A stretch of 64,000 bases of DNA from Isoetes taiwanensis (GCA_021234155.1 JAJEKV010000065.1:7005491-7069490), one strand, 5' to 3'; shown: positions 34,520 through 46,189, numbered from the stretch's first letter. Numbers and translations are program-made. The notes: generated by a model from the letters alone, not told the origin.

Positions 34520-34900
34520 GTCAAACCCACCTTATGGTTCGATGGAGGCATTTCCAAACAAGCTAGGATAGCTTCTGCGGGAATTATCATAAGGGATGAG
34601 AACCATACGCTTCGAGAAAACGGGAAAATCATTCCTTTCATCACTTCAAATGCAGCGAGAATATGAAGCCCTCGCTTTTGGATTGGATGAAGCCCTCTCC
34701 AAACATCACACACCTTAATATTTATGGAGATTCCTTGTTGATATGCAAGCAGGTCACTGGTGAGTTCTCGGCAAAACACGAGAGCATGGAAGTGTACAGG
34801 CATAAAGTGCTCAGCAAATTGCACAGGTTCAAATATTGGAGTATTCAACATATTCCTGGGGAGATGAATTCGTATGTCCGATTTGATTTGCAAAGAGACT
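34520..34900 (+). pseudogene. gypsy-2 additional RNase H between protease and RT
   Basis: From 34531 the sequence reads LWFDGGISKQARIASAGIII, then PFITSNAAR. After a one-base frame change at about 34656 it continues EYEALAFGLDEAL, LNIYGDSLLICKQVTGEFSA, and SIQHIPGEMN. This is the RNase H fold of the RVT_3 type: D in FDGG, E in EYEA, D in YGDS and the H.PGE.N helix entry. The final Asp motif is blurred. It differs from the standard gypsy RNase H, which lies after the RT at 36020-36470 in the same element. Extra archaeal-like RNase H domains are established for Tat elements. The position ahead of RT is what stands out. Confidence 0.8.
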
Positions 34901-35019
34901 CGGTCCATCATTTGCGCAAAGATTCCACACATGAAGAAGATTTAGATCCCGAAGCTCACCAACACATGCACCCTATATTGGTAATAGATGTTAGCAAGGA
35001 GGCAAATACACACGCAGTA

Positions 35020-36480
35020 CATATCTCCAAAGCCGGACAGCAACACTTGCGATTGGAGATCATCTCTAAAAATCGAGTATGCTTCACTTACCCAACTCTT
35101 TCAAGAAATGGCTGATATTTTTGCATGGGATTACAGTGAATTAAAAGGCATCCCTTATAATACGGTATGATGGAGATTAACCTCAAGCCCCACTCTAAAC
35201 CTCCGTCACTCAAAAATTAAGGAAGATCAATCCAGTCTTTGTTACCATTGATTGAAAGCAGAGATTAACAAGATGCTAGCAGCAGGGTTGATAATGGATA
35301 TTCAGTACCCACAATGGGTCTCTTGTATTGTTCCAATAGAAAAAAAAAAGAATGGGGGTTGAGAATGCGCATCGATTATCAAGACCTCAACAAGTGTACA
35401 CTCAAAGACTTCTATCCGTTGCCATTTTTTTGGAGGAAGTACTTCAAGCAATGGCGTAAGACTTGCTACTCATTCCTTGATGGATTTTTCGGGCTTCAAC
35501 CCGGATAAGTATACTTGAGAGGGATCGAGAGAAGATCGCCTTCATAACCCTTGGGGTACATACGCCATGACTAAAATGCCTTTTGGCCTCAAGAATGCCC
35601 CATCCAGATATTTCAAAGATCCATGGATACCATTTTTAAATCCTTGCCTTCACTAATTTTAGGGTCTTCCTTGATGATCTCGCCTTGCCACTTCTCATAA
35701 TGACCAACCGCCATGATCGAGAAAAATTTGTGTCCTATGCCAAGAATTTAAAGTTTGTCTTAACCCTAAAAATGTGTGTTTTGGGTCCCGCAAGGCACTT
35801 TGCTAGGACACCAGATCTCCAACCCGGGGAATTCATGTCGCAGGAGATAAAATCACTATGATGCTCTGCCAGCCCCTAGAACACTCAAAAGATGTTAAGA
35901 GGCTCATTGGTATGACCGGTTTCTCGGGATGCACATTCCTAACTTTTCCCACATTCTAAGTCCCATCACGCTAGCTTGACAAGAACAGTGCGCCAATTCC
36001 CAAAGGCAAGAGTAAGTATGTGCTGATTGAATGGACCGCAGAATGTCAGGAAGCTTTTCAAACTATACTTCAAGAATTACAGGTGGGCAGGGCACTTGGT
36101 ACACCAGATGCAGGACAACCCTTTCAAGTTTATATCACTGTGACAGCAAAAGCAATTGGCATAGCGTTGGTCCAAAGGGATAAAGTATTTGGGTTCAATG
36201 GAAAGCAATGGGGAATCGAGGAAGAAAAGTATCCCAAATATGAAAAGTATCTTTAGCGCCTTGATGTTCCTCTTGGATAAGCATGGATATTTGTTCATGA
36301 GGCAACATGTTACTGTGTTCATGAAGCACAATCCGCTTAAGTTTCTTTTCAACCGATCCCAAAAAAAGGATAAGTTCTATAGGTGGTCTGCTCGTTTGGC
36401 GGAGTATGATTTGGAAGTGCAGTTGTACAATGCAAAAAGAAATCCGAGTTTATACATACCTTACGCCTTTTATTCCCATG
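35020..36480 (+). pseudogene. gypsy-2 reverse transcriptase and standard RNase H
   Basis: The RT entry is seen at LTQLFQEMADIFAWDYSELK (35070-35160), then EINKMLAAGLIMDIQYPQWV and RMRIDYQDLNKCTLKDFYPL (35265-35440). The middle part (35500-35990) is heavily shifted, with short islands such as KMPFGLKNAP, the FLDDL catalytic site near 35665 and LIGMTGFSG. RNase H follows: WTAECQEAFQTILQ, then AIGIALVQRDKVFGFNGKQW and EEEKYPKYEK (36030-36255), then FMRQHVTVFMKHNPLKFLFN. At least five stops or shifts are present. Confidence 0.82.
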
Positions 36481-36639
36481 ATTTGGAGCTTGAGGATGCT
36501 GATGTGTGCCCTAACATTGATGAAGAAGATCAGAGAATCACCTTGATTGACTCGATACACTCCTGGAAGTACCCCATATGTAAGTATTTGCTAACCCAAG
36601 AGTTGCCTGCAGGTTTGACTCAGAGTTCAGCCAGGAGAT

Positions 36640-37790
36640 TCAAGGAACGTTGTCTTCAGTATATACTTGTGGAAGACATTCTTTGCAAGCCAGATAAATC
36701 AGGAACATATCTTAGATGTTTGGATGAGATCGAGCAGAAGTTGGTCCTCAAAGAATGCTCAAATGTGTGGTGAACATTTTTCTGGGGACATCACACCAAA
36801 GAAGATTATGCTAAATGGGTATTACTGGCCCACAATTTTCAAGGACTGCCATGCATATATCCAGAAATGTCACCAATGCCAGATCCACGGCCGGAAAATC
36901 TTGCACCCGGGGAGCCTTAAACCCAATAATCACACCTGGGCGTTTCAAGTATGGGGATTGATTTCATTGGCAAGATAGAACCTCCATCAGCTGCCCGACA
37001 TAATTATATCCTTGTGGCCAATCGATCTCTTTACTAAGTGGGTGGAAGCGGTACCTCCCGAGGGATGCAAATGCAAAGGTTCAAAAGAAAATTCATCTAC
37101 TACGTAGATATGCAGCGGGTTTGGAATACCCTTTCATATTATTAATTGACAGAGGCACACCTTTTGTAAATGATCTTTTGCAAAAGATCTAGTACAGTAC
37201 CTAAAGATCAAACATACCAAAAGTAGCTCCTATTACCCCTGGGGTAATGGGCAATCGAAACCACCAACAAAGTTCTTAAGGGCATCCTTAAGAAAACGAT
37301 GAGCGAATACAAAAAGCGAGATCGAAATTTGAAATTGACTGATGCTTTGTGGGCCAATAGGACTACCCATAAACACTCTATAGGGATGACACCATTCCAG
37401 CTTGTATATGGCACATAAGCCATGTTGCCGGTCATCTCGAGTTGCCGGGCTTTAAAGTTTATCTATCAACAAAACTTGTGCGGGGAAGAAGCGTGGTACA
37501 TAGAATATGCTTCTTGGGAAAAACTAACCGAAATTAGAGACGAAGCTTATGAAAGCATGGTATTGAAGAAGAAAAGGGAGGAAGTCGCTTTCAACAAGAA
37601 AAAAAGCTACAAGGTTCATATGTTCCCAGGGGATATAGTCTTCACCGGATAAGACTCTGGAAAGGTCCATATTTTGTCAAAAACGTCTTTGGTACTAACT
37701 CCTATCTTTTGCGGGATCTCCATCTAGATGAATTACCAAATCCGCCAATATACAACATCCAAGAAATCTTGGATCTAATACCATGATGGG
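36640..37790 (+). pseudogene. gypsy-2 integrase
   Basis: The zinc-binding entry reads GEHFSGDITPKKIMLNGYYW, then DCHAYIQKCHQCQ, near 36770-36890. The catalytic core is recognisable in shifted frames: DLFTKWVEAVPP near 37030 and the KIKHTKSSSYYPWGNGQS region near 37205-37250. The C-terminal end reads RLWKGPYFVKNVFGTNSYLL and LDELPNPPIYN (37650-37760), directly before the purine tract and 3' LTR. It is non-functional. Confidence 0.82.
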
Positions 37791-37828
37791 CTGGGGGACC
37801 AGCCCGTTTTTCCGGCTTGGGCATCAAA

Positions 37829-39046
37829 TGTTGCCACCTAGGTGGCAACATTTTTATTGTTTTGGGCGCCACATGTTGCATTGTTTTGGGCATTTCGCAT
37901 AGTCGCCCTTTGATTATTTGAAGTTGCGGCCCGGCTAGATGCGATTCGACTTCAAGACCCGTGAAGTAGGAGCATCTCGTTGGATCATTTAGATTCACGA
38001 GGCCATGGGGAGTTACTATGGCACGCCCGTTGAAGGCATATGTATAGGCTGAGAAGACTTGGTGTGTTGGAACACCTCATGCAAAATCTATGATTTTACA
38101 TGGCCATGGAGGAGACACCATGGTGCAGTTGGAATCTGTATTTCCAGGACATAGGTTCCTTTTAAGTTAAAGGTTTTTGTAGTTACTCATGTTGACGTTT
38201 ACATTTGATTTAAAAAAAAAAAAAGGGAAAAAAAAGAAAGAAAGGGGGAATATCGCATTAAGGCATTTAGGGTTTCAAATCCGGTGGAGTGCAGAACAGG
38301 TGGACGTTTGGAGTGGAAGTAGTTTCAACTGAAAATTTATGGCACTGCAAGATCGGGAGTGGCTTTTAAGGCATCTGGCACTATTCTGGTGGAGGAAAAA
38401 ATCCGTTGCAGCAGATTCCGGAAGGGCTGGAAGCAAGATAAAAAGGCAAAAGAAATGTGGAAGAAGGGCTCGCAACTGTGATATTCTAAACGGGTATGAC
38501 CTTGTGCAGCCAGATAAACTTTGATTCATGAATTTTGTGATGTTATCCATTGATCCGAAACATTGTGATACTGTTTAGCATAGTTATATTCTATCTTCTG
38601 TGCTAGATCAATGATCTTTTCAAATTCTTGCTGTATTTACTATTGAGAAGTCCAATATATCCAGTACATTTGCTGTTGTAGTTCTATTGAAAAATCCAAT
38701 ATATTCGCTTCATTTGCTGTTGTGGTTTTCAATATATCATCACTGTATGAAGAGTCTCCTTGTTCAAATCATAAGAGGCGAAGATTGAGACTTTTGTCTG
38801 TGCGAAATTCTGAGTTCTCTTATCTAGTCTTTGCTCTTTTCTCCTGGTTGCATAATGTATCAGATTGACTAAAAAGGCTGAAACCTTGCATAAGAGCATC
38901 AAAACTGTCTTTTCCCATTACATTTCCTATTGGAAGACTTCAAAGCAGAAATTTGATCTGAGGTGTGATTGGCCCAACCAATCTGGAGGTCCTGATCACT
39001 TGGGATCTCTGAAGATTGTTGCACCTAGTCCAAATTGAATGCAACA
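37829..39046 (+). repeat. gypsy-2 3' LTR
   Basis: This 1218-bp LTR starts TGTTGCCACC and ends GCAACA, giving a 6-bp terminal inverted repeat. GGGCTGGGGGACC (37789-37801) lies about 30 bp upstream. It resembles the left LTR closely. Confidence 0.9.
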
Positions 39047-39987
39047 GCAGCCGAGTTTTTTATTCAAACTTATGAACGAAATAAACATTAGGTGTTATAA
39101 TTGATTATTATAACAGTGTTTGCCAGATTGTGGTTGGCATTTTGTGTCATAGTATTGATTTATCTCTCTGCATCTGTCGCTTAATATCTTTGAATGCAGA
39201 GGTATAGCCTGCAAATCCAGTCAAGAGTATGATCTGGCATAGCTCTCTCCGCGGCAGTCTCAGTGCTGCCAAATTCAAAGGATTTCTGTGTTTTAAACAG
39301 TTTTGTCCCTTTTCATGATGTGGGCAATGGATTTGCCCATCGAAATTAGCTGGCTTCATGCTTGCTGAAGATACAGAACAAAGCTTCGGGCAACCCAAAA
39401 TGTAATCATGCTTTAATCATGAAGAGGAAGAATTATGGAGGGACCAATTTGGTATCTGCTCTTTAGATCAAGAAATAAGCATGAATGCTTCATCAAATTC
39501 CGCGGGTTCCTTTGCATTTTTGGGCGAAAAGATGTATAATAGCATGCAGAGATCTGCTTTATTGCTTAGACGAGGTCGCATGATCCGAGTTTGCAGGAGC
39601 AGGCTATAGCATCTCCGCATTTCATAGGCAAACAAAAAAGGAAATATAAAATTGTGGGAGCAAAAAAAAGATGAGGTGTATAGGGGCAAAAAATTCCACA
39701 TCAGCAAGTTTTATAGGATTCTGTTTTATAGGATTCTGTTTTATTCTGTTTTATGTAATCACGCTTTAATCATGAAGAGGAAGAATTATGGAGGGACCAA
39801 TTTGGTATCTGTTCTTTCGATCAAGAAATAAGCATGAATGCTTCATCAAATTCCGTGGGTTCCTTTGCATTTTTGGGCGAAAAGATGTATAATAGCATGC
39901 AGAGATCTGATTTATTACTTAGACGAGGTCGCATGATCCGAAGTTTGCGGGAGCTATAGCATCTCCGCATTTCATAGCCAAACAAAA
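39047..39987. repeat. 1-kb tandem unit: end of copy 1 and shortened copy 2
   Basis: Copy 1 resumes at GCAGCCGAG and runs to about 39649 (GGCAAACAAAAAAGGAAAT). Copy 2 starts at 39650 with ATAAAATTGTGGGAGCAAAA. After about 70 bp it jumps, via a short TTTTATAGGATTCTG repeat, to the late part of the unit at about 39750, so roughly 650 bp are deleted. Landmarks shared with copy 3 include GAATGCTTCATCAAATTCCG and AGACGAGGTCGCATGATCCG. Confidence 0.75.
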
Positions 39988-40983
39988 AGGAAATATAAAA
40001 TTGTGGGAGCAAAAAAAAATGAGGTGTCTGAGGGCAAAAAAATTCCACATCAACAAGTCGATTGGGATGGAGGGCCGTGGATTTCTTTAGACAAAAAGGC
40101 AATTTAGTCCCTCTGCTTGGCGCGATGCTTTGCCGCCCTATTGATTTCTACTGAGGGATCACGAAGTCGAAACCTACTTTGGATTGAAGGACACGACGGA
40201 TCGAATTTGCTTCTTCTTCATATGTCAAGTTTGTTCCGCTTTTATGAATGCCCTTCAGTCCTTAAGGTTTTGGCTCTTTGCTACTACCACGCTATTACGT
40301 TTTATAGGATTTTGTTCCGCTTTATGAGCATACCAGGTCCTTAAGGTTTTGGGCTGCCGGGTACTACCACCGCCGGTGAAGAAGCATAATGGCGGCCGAG
40401 TTTTTATTCAAACTTATGAACGAAATAAACATTAGGTGTTATAATTGATTATTATAACGGTGTGCCAGATTGTGGTTGGCATTTTGTGTCATAGTATTGA
40501 TTTATCTCTCTACATCGCAATAAACAATCTTTGAATCTTGGTATAGCACGCAAATCCGATCCAAGAGTATGATCGACATAGCTCTCCTCGCCGATCTCAG
40601 TCTTTGCCAAATTCAAAAGATTTACGTGTTTTAAACGGTTTCTCCCTTTTTCATGATGTGGGCAATGGATTTGCCCACCCTAAATTAAGCTGGCTTCATA
40701 CTGGCGAAGATCTGAGAACAAAGCCGGGCAACCCAAAATGTAATCACGCTTTAATCATGAAGAGGAAGAATTATGGAGGGACCAATTTGGTATCTGTTCT
40801 TTAGATCAAGAAATAAGCATGAATGCTTCATCGAATTCCGCGGGTTCCTTTGCATTTTTGGGCGAAAAGATGTATAATAGCATGCAGAGATCTGATTTAT
40901 TACTTAGACAAGGTCGCATGATCCGAGTTTGCAGGAGCAGGCTATAGCATATCCGCATTTCATAGCCAAACAAAAAAGGAAAT
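39988..40983. repeat. 1-kb tandem unit, copy 3 (uninterrupted)
   Basis: This copy is the reference for the unit, about 995 bp from ATAAAATTGTGGGAGCAAAA to AAACAAAAAAGGAAATA. It contains the undisturbed target of gypsy-2, GCATAATGGCGGCCGAG, at about 40383-40399. Short frames repeated among the copies (for example minus 40806-41015) follow the unit and have no known domain. Confidence 0.75.
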
Positions 40984-41320
40984 ACAAGTTTAGTGTTGGC
41001 CTTGAGCTTCGGCATAACTTAAAGGACAGAGCAATCCCATGCGAAATCAGTTCTCTGGGATCCGGTGATGATGGTATTAGCATGGGTATTAGCAAGAGGA
41101 ATCTTACAACAGGAGAAGCCTTCAATGATATAATCTATGTAATTCGGTTGATACTAAATGAATATGATGATGTAGCATATGGGCGGCTGCTTAAAGCCAT
41201 CTACCCAAATCTTGATGTCTCTCTGATGGTGTCTCTACAGCATGTGGAAGATCATGATTCATGTCCATATGCCATTCTTACATGCGCTCAAGCTCGTCAG
41301 ATCCCATCTGTTTAAAGGTC
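40984..41320 (+). other. open frame of about 105 codons, function unknown
   Basis: An open frame continues out of the tandem unit and ends at a TAA at 41313. The unique part reads FSVGLELRHNLKDRAIPCEI and later LDVSLMVSLQHVEDHDSCPY. The composition looks protein-like, but no family was recognised and no start codon belongs to the unique part. It could be a gene fragment carried with insert 3. Confidence 0.3.
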
Positions 41321-41769
41321 CCTTTTAATCATATAAATAAGAGTCCAGCTGAATGAATTCTTACAAGAGAGTTTAGATGGGCAACAAAAGGATTTTCGAA
41401 TTTGCCTTGCTATTCTATATTAAACAAAAATCTAGTGGCTTCAAACGCCCAAGGAACTCAAATGCATCTTAGCAGTCTTCTTAAGGTTTAATCTCATTTT
41501 TATCATAAAAAATGAATTGCCTTAGAATTGTTTCTAGAAACAAACAGAATAGTTTTGTATACACTGGGGTAAGTCAAGGCAAAAACCTAATAGCTTCATG
41601 CACCCAAGAAACTCGAATGCATCTTAGCAGTTCTTAAAGTTTAATGGCATTTTTAATACCACCAATAAAGAACTCAGCATTACCCTAAGGGTTGCTCTAA
41701 AAAATGCCCACATGAAATTTCTCACCATACACACAGCACACGTTCACATAGTCTTCATTTTTCCCTTTT

Positions 41770-42465
41770 AAAATTATCTCTGATAGGGGAAGTCAATTCA
41801 TGAGCCAAACTATTGCCTTGTTGCTAGCTACTCTAAAAGTCTAACACACCAAAAGCTCAGCATACTATCCTCAAGGTAATGGTCAAGCTGAGTCAACCAA
41901 CAAGGTTTTGAAGTCAATTCTGAAGAAAACCAGTCCAAAAGAGATTGGCATTTGAAGCTTCATGATGCATTATGGGCATATAGAACCACCATTAAAGCTT
42001 CTACCAAACACACACCTTTCAGCCTAGTTTATGGCATAGAATTTGTGGTGCCAATTGAGCTTGAGCTCTCATCACTTAGATTGGTCCATCAAATAAATTT
42101 AGAAATGGATGATGCACTAAAAGAAAGATGCGTAAGGTTTGCAGTTGGAAGAAAAGTATGAAGCTGAGAATGCAATTATGATAAAAAAAAGCCAAAGATA
42201 TAGCAGCATTTAAAGCTGCTCACAAGCTCCAAGGCACACTCAAATCAGGTGAACTGGTTTTAAAATGGAACAAGGCAAGGGAAGACAGTAGCAAAGTTTG
42301 AGAATCTTTGGGAAGGGCCTTTTGAAGTAATTGGTAAGGCAGGGAAAGATTCCTATTGGCTGAGAGATGTATTTCATGGCAGAGAACTGTTAAATCCTAT
42401 CAACATCTTGCACTTGAAGAGGTATTGGCAACAACATGTTGCCTTAAGTTTGTTTAGTTAAAAGT
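41770..42465 (+). pseudogene. gypsy-1 integrase, catalytic and C-terminal part
   Basis: The sequence resumes with SDRGSQFMSQT (second catalytic Asp), then SSAYYPQGNGQAESTNKVLK with the catalytic Glu. KLHDALWAYRTTIKASTKHT and PFSLVYGIEFVVPIELELSS lie in frame at 41952-42161. After a frame change comes the C-terminal segment FENLWEGPFEVIGKAGKDSY and then NPINILHLKRYW (42293-42430). It continues the integrase that breaks off at 30840. Several frame changes and a stop (KV-stop at about 41840) make it inactive. Confidence 0.85.
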
Positions 42466-43235
42466 CCATTTAGAATTTATAGGTAAGTTAGTTTAGCTTG
42501 CTTTTGAATTAACTGTGATTGCAAAAAACTTAAAAAGTAAAAGAGGAAAAAGATAAAAAATATTGCAGGAGTATTTGGAAAATAGTGTGTGTTTTCAGTT
42601 TGAAGTAGTTACCTAGATAAAAGCTTTTATATTTGAGGTTTCCACTACTGAGACTAATGCAAGAACAGGGAGACTTATGCGATGTCAGCTAATTGTTCTA
42701 AGCTCAAATCAAGTATTCTTGTAATTTAAGTTCTGAATGTCATGCAGGTGCATCTGAAATTGCAGTCACACACATTTCATATTCACATACTCTCCTCCAT
42801 GTCTTTCCATATCCATAGTTACTGCCATCATCACCATAACAGCAGCTCATTATGCTGATACATATTTTGTCACATGCAGGTGCATTCTAAGACATTAACT
42901 CCACAATAATATGTTCAAGAGTTGCCCCTATTCCATCTGAGACACTTCATCTCAATGTTTTCCCACGAAACCCATTAGACTGCTGTCACATTTCCATCCA
43001 GCAGTCCATTTTCTCTATTAATGATCATACTTGTCATGCAGGTTCACCTGTTGTTCACATTCAAAATCACATACATATCACATTGATCATCTGCCAACAC
43101 CCTCTTCTTTTAATCCATTGCAGGTCCCTTAAGCTGCCAAACATACCTCCATATTGGCAGCTGACAGGAATTCTACTTTGATCATTAGCAAAACAAGAGG
43201 CTGGGGGACCAACCTGTTCTTTTTGTTTGGCATGA
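42466..43235 (+). other. gypsy-1 untranslated region ahead of the 3' LTR
   Basis: No coding frame is supported. The short string CATGCAGGTGCAT or a close variant recurs near 42741, 42873 and 43037. The purine-rich GGCTGGGGGACC at 43198-43210 resembles the tract ahead of the gypsy-2 3' LTR and probably primes plus-strand synthesis. Confidence 0.65.
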
Positions 43236-45789
43236 TGTTGCCATGCTATGGCAGCATAGAAGAGCAAGACACATTGTGATTTACTCATGCTTACACATTG
43301 ATTTGAGCACAGATACACAAGCACAATTCATTTGAAAAGAACACATCCTTGCACATTATGAAGTGGACACTTGAAGACCAAGGTGAAGACATTCATGAAA
43401 GATCACACAAGCATGCTAGGGAAGGTGATTCAAGCAAGACAACATTGAAGATTGGAAGACCCCTTGAAGTGTTCTTGATATGTGATATTTCCATTGAGTT
43501 CTTGGCATAACTATCTCCTATGATCCCCATCTCAAGCCTTCCATCTCCTTTTCCATGAAAGCATACCCATATGACCTCAAATCCCATGCCTAGCTTTCAT
43601 TTCCTAAAGCAAATTGGCTTAGGAGATTTTTTCTAGTCAAAACTCCTCTCTCATATATCATTCATACCTCACACATCCACCACACCATCACCATCTTGTA
43701 AAAGCAAAAAAATTCACTTGATTTGGCCACATCCATGGTCTATGGTCAAATTCTCTCAGTAGAAGTCAAAATGGAGAGAGAGAAAGTGCAAAATTCTTAA
43801 GGGAAGCAACAAAAGTCAAAGATTTGCTTAAAGTATGCAATTTATATGCATTAGTACCAAATTGACCCATGTCATCACTTGAAAATGGCCAAGTCATCAT
43901 ACACATCATCATGATTGCCATGTCACACCACACACATGTCACCCCCATTGAAAATTCCATTTTTTTCAAGATTCTGTAAAATCATTAAGGTTGTCATGCC
44001 ACATCATCACCAACACTTCCACATCATCACCCACATGTCACATTCATCACCTCCACCTCATCATATGTTTTGACTAGAAAAAATATACCTTGTCAACTTG
44101 TTTGACACCTCATCACCCCTCTTTGCCATGTCATCATCATCTTGCCAACTCACCTTGCCCACTTACCTTACCATTTCCATACCCCTTTTTGAGCCAAAAA
44201 TCAAAAATCTAGTTTTGCAAAAAAGATTCCACCATGGTATAAAGCATCAAAAAAGATTCTTTTTGCAAAAAAGAATTTTCAAAAATGGGCTCATATAGAC
44301 CTTCATATTGGGTTTCTTGGGAAACGTGCCCGATCTCTTTAAGCAAAAATTTTTCCTATCTTCCTCCCAACCAATCACCCGCCCGTCATGTAGCACACCC
44401 GGGCGTGTGGGGCGGCTACGGACCGAATCCCACGTGGGCATGGCACGTCGATATCTTAATAATGCTGACTGGATCTGTCTTTAAAAACCCAAGCTTACTT
44501 TTTGAATATTTATTGTGGGATATCTCGAGTTTATTTTTCAAGAACCCTAGATCACAGTCATACCAAGATCCGGCAAATCAACATGAACCAACAACTTAAT
44601 CATGATCTAAAGCCTTTGGATTTGCCTACATTGCACCAAGAACTCATTAAGTGGACTAAAAGACAAAGATCTGGCCCGGATTTGCCAAGAATAGGCCAGA
44701 ACAGAGGATTTGAAAAAGGGGAAGAATGCTTAGAGTTTTTTTCGAGGGCTTTGAGGCGAAAGACTGATCAAGGATCTTTGAGGAAAGACCAGTTTCGATG
44801 GTTAAAGCTTGAATTTGCCTTCCACATGCCAGATTGCATGAATTTCTGATATTTTCAGTGAATTACCTGACTTAATATTTGATTTCATCTTGTGCCCAAG
44901 ACATAGAGCTTGGGATTATCCTTATTTGCTGTGTGATTCTTAAGTGAATGAAAATCCAATCCTTGGGAAAATATTCGTGAATGATTTCTTTTGACATTGT
45001 GTTTTGCATCATGAAAAACGTGACAGTTGATCTCTGCACTTAGGCACAGGAAATATTGCAAAAATAGTAGCACATAGACATATGCAAAATAGATGGTTGA
45101 AGATCAAAACGCTTGCATATCCTACAAAGATCTCTATTTGCATAATTAGGCCAGGATTTTGCCCATTTTAGTCTTTGATTGCATTTTCATTGGGTAACTT
45201 GCATCCTTTCATTTGCAAAGCATAGATAGCATTGGGATTGATTCAAAAGACAAAAAAAACGAGCTCTCAAACATCAATTAGCCCAAGTTTAGTCTGCTGT
45301 TCATAGCCTGTGACACTCTGTCAGAGCTAAACCTAACTTTCCAGGATAATCTGCATCTTTTTTTGCAAAAAAAGTACTTGATCATTGTGTGCAGGCATAT
45401 TAGGAAAAGATCCAACATCAAATCACAAAAAAGAGCTGTCTTTTTGGAGTTACAAAAATTCACTCTATGCCAGGGATATTGACCAAATTTTGACCTGGTC
45501 AGAAATGCATTTTTGAGTGATTTGCACTGATCAAAATCCATCTGACTTTTTGCCCAACATTCCTCAGGATCTTAAGTATCTTTAACACCAAAAATCACAA
45601 GTAGATCCTTTCTTGTTTACATTTGGCATCTCTTCTTGCAAGACAGACTTTTTTCTGTTTTGAGAAAGTGATTGAGAATTGCTATTTAAGCTTTCTACTT
45701 GGAATTTTTCCACACAAAGTGGTTGCTTTAAGCAATCTGGAGGTTCTAAACCACAGAGGTTGAAGGTTTTGCCAGGAACACCTTCATCA
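43236..45789 (+). repeat. gypsy-1 3' LTR, uninterrupted
   Basis: This 2554-bp LTR starts TGTTGCCATGC and ends CACCTTCATCA. It is the intact reference that shows where insert 1 broke the 5' LTR. ATGCC follows at 45790-45794. Overlapping short frames on both strands are not conserved in the 5' copy. Confidence 0.9.
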
Positions 45790-45794
45790 ATGCC

Positions 45795-46189
45795 CTTAGC
45801 CAACTGGACAAAACCGTCTAGATGTTTATGAGTAGTCGCTTCTACCCATTTATCTTAGATGTTTTGGAACATGACACCAAGATCTACTTTCGAGCGGTCT
45901 CCTATGGGTCCGTTACAATCTCTCCCACTAGACTATGCTCGTCCTCGAGCATCATAAACCAAGTCATGACCTATCGTCTAACGGTATTTCGGGTCATACT
46001 TGCCCCCATGGAGACTCAAACTCGAGCCCTACTCTGATACCAAATGTAACGCTCCTAACCGACATTCTCTTAGCCAACTGGTCAAAACCGTCTAGACGTT
46101 TATGAGTAGTCGCTTCTACCCATTTATGCCGGTGTCTCGAGAATGTGACACCAAGATCTACTCGAGCAGTCTCCCATGGGTCCGTTACA
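45795..46189 (-). mobile_element. remaining part of miniature LTR element B
   Basis: The rest of the first LTR (to 45917, ending CGTTACA), a 127-bp internal part and the second LTR (46045-46189) follow gypsy-1. The primer site on the minus strand is TGGTATCAGAGT (46031-46042). The purine tract GTGGGAGAG again abuts the other LTR. The internal part holds AGTTTGAGTCTCC on the minus strand, or AGTTCGAGTCTCC in copy A, which resembles a pol III box B. ATTG at 46191-46194 matches 8195-8198. Confidence 0.85.

Larger units (their letters stand above)
31238..39046 (+). mobile_element. gypsy-2: Ty3/gypsy (Tat-like) retrotransposon with extra RNase H
   Basis: LTRs of about 1.2 kb occupy 31238-32454 and 37829-39046. 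The right one starts TGTTGCC and ends GCAACA. The first bases of the left one are altered. A tRNA-Gln-type primer site follows the left LTR at 32461, and GGGCTGGGGGACC precedes the right LTR at 37790. The coding order is Gag, protease, an extra RNase H, reverse transcriptase, the standard RNase H, integrase. The DGGS-type protease and the second RNase H point to the Tat/Athila side of Ty3/gypsy. The element interrupts a 1-kb tandem unit whose parts lie on both sides, with GCAGC following it. The matching left duplication is blurred. Many stops and frame changes show it is inactive. Confidence 0.87.
30841..41765. mobile_element. insert 3 in the gypsy-1 integrase (about 10.9 kb)
   Basis: Gypsy-1 integrase reads up to LFKDCY at 30840 and resumes at SDRGSQFMSQT near 41775. 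Between them are three copies of a unit of about 1 kb (first copy split by gypsy-2, second partly deleted) and unassigned DNA from 40984 to 41765. About 150 residues of integrase between the zinc region and the second catalytic Asp are missing, so insertion and deletion have both occurred. Confidence 0.65.
8646..45789 (+). mobile_element. gypsy-1: Ty3/gypsy LTR retrotransposon split by three large inserts
   Basis: The element is bounded by a perfect 5-bp target duplication, ATGCC (8641-8645 and 45790-45794). Its LTRs are 8646-10938 plus 17462-17754 (5') and 43236-45789 (3'), each about 2.55 kb, starting TGCTGC or TGTTGC and ending TTCATCA. Recognisable parts in order are: 5' LTR, tRNA-Gln-type primer site (17758), Gag (17797-18750), reverse transcriptase, RNase H and integrase zinc region (29339-30840), integrase catalytic and C-terminal parts (41770-42460), and a purine-rich GGCTGGGGGACC (43198-43210) ahead of the 3' LTR. 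Inserts occupy 10939-17448, about 18760-29338 and 30841-41765. Removing them leaves about 9 kb, a normal size for such an element. The protease region and part of the integrase are absent at the insert borders. All frames carry stops or shifts, so the element is dead. Confidence 0.85.
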
